A DNA stretch of 64,000 bases. It comes from Cymodocea nodosa (lineage: Eukaryota; Streptophyta; Magnoliopsida; Alismatales; Cymodoceaceae). Position numbers and translations under genes: made by a program. The notes under the pieces are model-generated. The model had not been told where the DNA came from, did not search any database, and worked only from the letters and a program-made list of their open reading frames with translations. The stretch lies in NCBI GenBank assembly GCA_036874045.1, contig CM072338.1, positions 20,606,501 to 20,670,500 of the forward strand. The letters run 5' to 3'. Below, piece after piece: positions 62,501 through 64,000 of the stretch (position 1 is the first letter of the stretch; the number at the start of each line of letters is the position of its first letter).

Positions 62501-64000
62501 GTGTGGTGATGGAACAAATGATGTTGGGGCTCTCAAACAGGTTATGGTTTTTAATCTCTATTCACGTATGTTGTAGCCATGTGGGAAACATTTTGATTGT
62601 CATTATTTTACAAAAATATCTTCCTTTCTATTTGTGTAGATGAGTCTTAAACACGAGGTTCTGGAATTTAAGCCCCCCTATTAGATAGATGGGAATTATT
62701 GATTTTTTATTTCATCACTAAGTTCTTTTTGATCATTTTAATTTGTTTTTCTACGTAAAACTATTTGTGATGCAAGGGTTCCATGTTCCTATCACGTATT
62801 ATTATAGTGAGGCTCTTGACTTCTGCCACATTTGTCCGTAGGTTTGAATATTGTATGGCTAGGAATAAAAAAACATCTAGGTGTTGAAAGGAGCATTAAA
62901 TTAATGATTTTCTCATTATAATGTCATATATTCTCAATGCTGCCTTGAATCCTAATGCTGTGATATTACGTCACTGGATCTTCCTTTGAGAACTCTGTTG
63001 TGTAGGAAATTTTTTTATGAGGTGACTTTTTTCTCTTGGATCCAGTTAGGGTAGGGCGTCTTTGAGATTTAAAAAGAATCGTAATTTGAGATCATAATTT
63101 GTAATATTTGATTATTTGTTATTGGGAATCCCCGATGCCTGCCTAAATATGCTTGTCAAAACTTGTATAAATCTGAGTTCTAAGTTATTGACATCTTTTA
63201 CTTCCTGACAACTGTTAAGTTAATTGTTACCAGGCCCATGTGGGTGTTGCTCTTCTTAACGCTTTGCCACCTTCTCAATCTGGAGACGCATCCTCCCAAA
63301 ATTCCAAACTTGAAACAAAGCTGGGAAAGTCAAGGAAAACAAAGCTGACAAAGCAATCATCAGGATCATCTGCGGTTGTTAATAGCCCTCCAAGTTCAAG
63401 TAATCGTTACCTTGCCCCAGCTGAGAAGCAACGCCAGAGACTGCAGAAGATCATGGATGAGATGAATGAGGACGGTGATGGACGGGCTCCACCTGTTGTC
63501 AAACTTGGTGATGCATCCATGGCATCTCCCTTCACTGCAAAGCATGCCTCTGTTTCACCCACACTAGATATCATTCGCCAGGGGCGGAGCACACTTGTGA
63601 CTACCCTTCAGATGTTCAAGATTCTGGGGCTTAATTGTCTTGCAACAGCTTACGTTTTGAGTGTCATGAACTTGGAAGGTGTCAAGTTAGGGGATATTCA
63701 GGCTACCATCAGTGGGGTCTTCACTGCAGCCTTCTTCCTCTTCATTTCCCATGCGCGTCCTCTCCAGACTCTTTCAGCCGCAAGGCCGCATCCTAACATC
63801 TTTTGTGCTTATGTTTTTCTCTCACTCATTGGTCAATTTGCAATGCATCTTTTCTTCTTGATTTCTTCTGTCAATGAAGCATGGAAACATATGCCTGAAG
63901 AGTGCATTGAGCCAGACTCGGAATTTCACCCAAATATTGTGAACACAGTGTCCTACATGGTGAACATGATGATCCAAGTTGCAACGTTCGCTGTGAATTA
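44541..64000 (+). CDS. PDR2: P5A-type cation ATPase (PDR2/MIA, ATP13A1-like), C-terminus beyond window
   Basis: An endoplasmic reticulum P-type ATPase. Yeast Spf1 and human ATP13A1 act as transmembrane-helix dislocases, and Arabidopsis PDR2/MIA is needed for root phosphate response and pollen. Coding exons: 44541-44789, 45098-45190, 49023-49225, 49647-49719, 49804-49976, 50048-50213, 50856-50960, 51037-51147, 51234-51320, 51579-51761, 51871-51921, 51993-52118, 52317-52396, 54423-54531, 58138-58266, 59427-59492, 59586-59657, 61971-62122, 62233-62344, 62424-62540 and 63234-64000. These give 1074 residues of about 1180. Landmarks: TGES 311-314, the P5A helix motif PPELP 445-449, phosphorylated aspartate D488 in DKTGT, nucleotide-binding KGAPE 603-607, and GDGTND 808-813. 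The last exon covers a lysine-rich linker and several C-terminal membrane helices and is cut by the edge. All catalytic residues are intact. Confidence 0.96.
45845..45935 (-). repeat. Dispersed repeat, copy in intron 2
   Basis: The reverse complement (CAAACCTCCACCAACATCTC and onwards) matches 54125-54220 in intron 13, which is in plus orientation. Both carry GTCC(G/A)ACA and end in ATCGATGTTAGATA-like sequence. The family is not recognised. Confidence 0.5.
48420..48600 (-). mobile_element. RTE-type LINE 3' end, antisense, in P5A intron 2
   Basis: The reverse complement aligns with the LINE tail at 12760-12950: both have GTTTAAATTTATGTAATTTA and then a segment encoding a basic C-terminus, before an RTE-like GTGGTCAACCTCACATGG end. 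It is a 5'-truncated remnant. Confidence 0.65.
50535..50695 (+). mobile_element. Au-type SINE remnant in P5A intron 6
   Basis: This copy keeps most of the Au SINE order: AAGTGGTAAGGG, GTTGCTCCATTGTGACCT, a worn B box TTTGAATCTTATGAA, and the 3' part CACATTAGTGGGAGCCTTGTGCAC. It lies in the same sense as the gene, between exons 6 and 7. Confidence 0.75.
52555..52690 (+). mobile_element. RTE-type LINE reverse-transcriptase scrap in P5A intron 13
   Basis: A plus-strand piece reads NEWRKNTL, then [18 protein letters not shown] after an AT microsatellite. This corresponds to the plant RTE segment between the EN-RT linker and the RT fingers, which is also present near 14570-14690. It is a short internal fragment. 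Confidence 0.6.
54125..54220 (+). repeat. Dispersed repeat, copy in intron 13
   Basis: The plus-oriented partner of 45845-45935. It contains AACTTCCACCAACATTTCCA and TGGACCTGACATCGATGTTA. Family unknown. Confidence 0.5.
54618..54650 (+). tRNA. tRNA-Cys-like 5' half (relic)
   Basis: TTTTGCTTAGTGGTAGAGCA then TTTGACT closely follows the D-arm and anticodon-stem start of nuclear tRNA-Cys. The anticodon arm and T-arm are not recognisable afterwards, so this is a pseudo-tRNA or the head of a tRNA-derived SINE, not a working gene. Confidence 0.3.
55145..55465. mobile_element. SINE head and antisense RTE LINE tail, intron 14
   Basis: CACAGCGTAATTGTAATGTT then GCTCCATAAGGGTGCC near 55157-55192 resembles an Au SINE head. 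At about 55355-55465, CATAACAACAGTCTGTGTCATAATCTTACTGTG and GGGTTGGCCATATGAATCTC resemble the antisense LINE tail seen at 48420-48600. Both are short and worn. Confidence 0.4.
57151..57275 (+). mobile_element. Au-type SINE remnant in P5A intron 14
   Basis: TCTCCATTGTGTCCTGGAGG leads to TCATAGACTTAAATTTTAGG (a worn B box), then AACCTCT..TATGAAGGTAAG and a GACCC..AGACC-like end. The order follows the Au SINE body seen at 50535. Confidence 0.55.
59770..61385 (-). mobile_element. L1-type LINE remnant, antisense, in P5A intron 17
   Basis: On the minus strand, from about 61370 downwards, pieces match the C-terminal half of a plant L1-type LINE ORF2. First comes [18 protein letters not shown], the post-palm segment of the type LPLKYLGxPLxxKKL. 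Next is a segment resembling ALPVYxxSxxxLPxxVxxxI ([17 protein letters not shown]). Then come the pre-zinc-finger stretch and a zf-RVT-like piece at 60210-59990 ([13 protein letters not shown], with [13 protein letters not shown]). Stops and frame changes are many. The N-terminal endonuclease and RT palm are absent. An internal tandem duplication lies at 60234-60780. Confidence 0.65.
60234..60780. repeat. 280-bp tandem duplication inside the L1 remnant
   Basis: CACATAACAACTGCTAACCA starts at 60234 and again at 60514. The following roughly 270 bases match with scattered differences (for example AAAAATGGAAGGAAAC in both). The duplication arose after insertion or within the source element. Confidence 0.85.

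Overview
This is nuclear DNA of a flowering plant. The genes are typical plant ones: thylakoid FtsH, a VQ protein, urease accessory protein UreF and an AtPDR2-like P5A ATPase. They have AT-rich introns with GT-AG junctions, 5' leader introns and several intronic retroelement fossils. Au-type SINEs, the protein sequences and the modest codon bias suit a non-grass monocot or another AT-rich angiosperm, but I cannot fix the species.

Layout. 1-1266 (minus): N-terminal third of splicing factor SF3B1, running off the left edge. 1.5-6.6 kb: gene-free, AT-rich transposon graveyard with Tourist-like MITEs, a Ty3/gypsy fossil and a LINE tail. 8667-9383 (plus): UreF. 10481-17172 (plus): plastid-type Mpv17/PMP22 protein in seven exons, with an RTE-type LINE in a large intron. 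20106-20789 (minus): single-exon VQ-motif protein. 22644-26645 (plus): FtsH2/VAR2-type thylakoid protease in four exons. 29054-31698 (plus): SUN-domain nuclear envelope protein in two exons. 36012-42021 (plus): six-exon gene for an uncharacterised, acidic, membrane-anchored protein of about 1759 residues. 44541 to the right edge (plus): P5A ATPase (PDR2/MIA type), 21 coding exons visible and about the last 100 residues missing.

The genes are independent transcription units, not an operon, and show no shared pathway. The VQ gene and FTSH are divergent across about 1 kb. I found no clearly new biological system. The best leads are the unknown 1759-residue protein, which has two unrelated internal repeat arrays, one built from phase-0 exons; a two-step uORF arrangement overlapping the P5A ATPase start; an AG|GTAAGT recursive-splice-like junction in FTSH; and a set of related LINE and SINE remnants in the long P5A introns.

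Exon boundaries were derived by hand from reading frame, GT/AG signals and remembered family sequences, and each multi-exon CDS sums to a whole number of codons. Leader exon and transcript ends are estimates.
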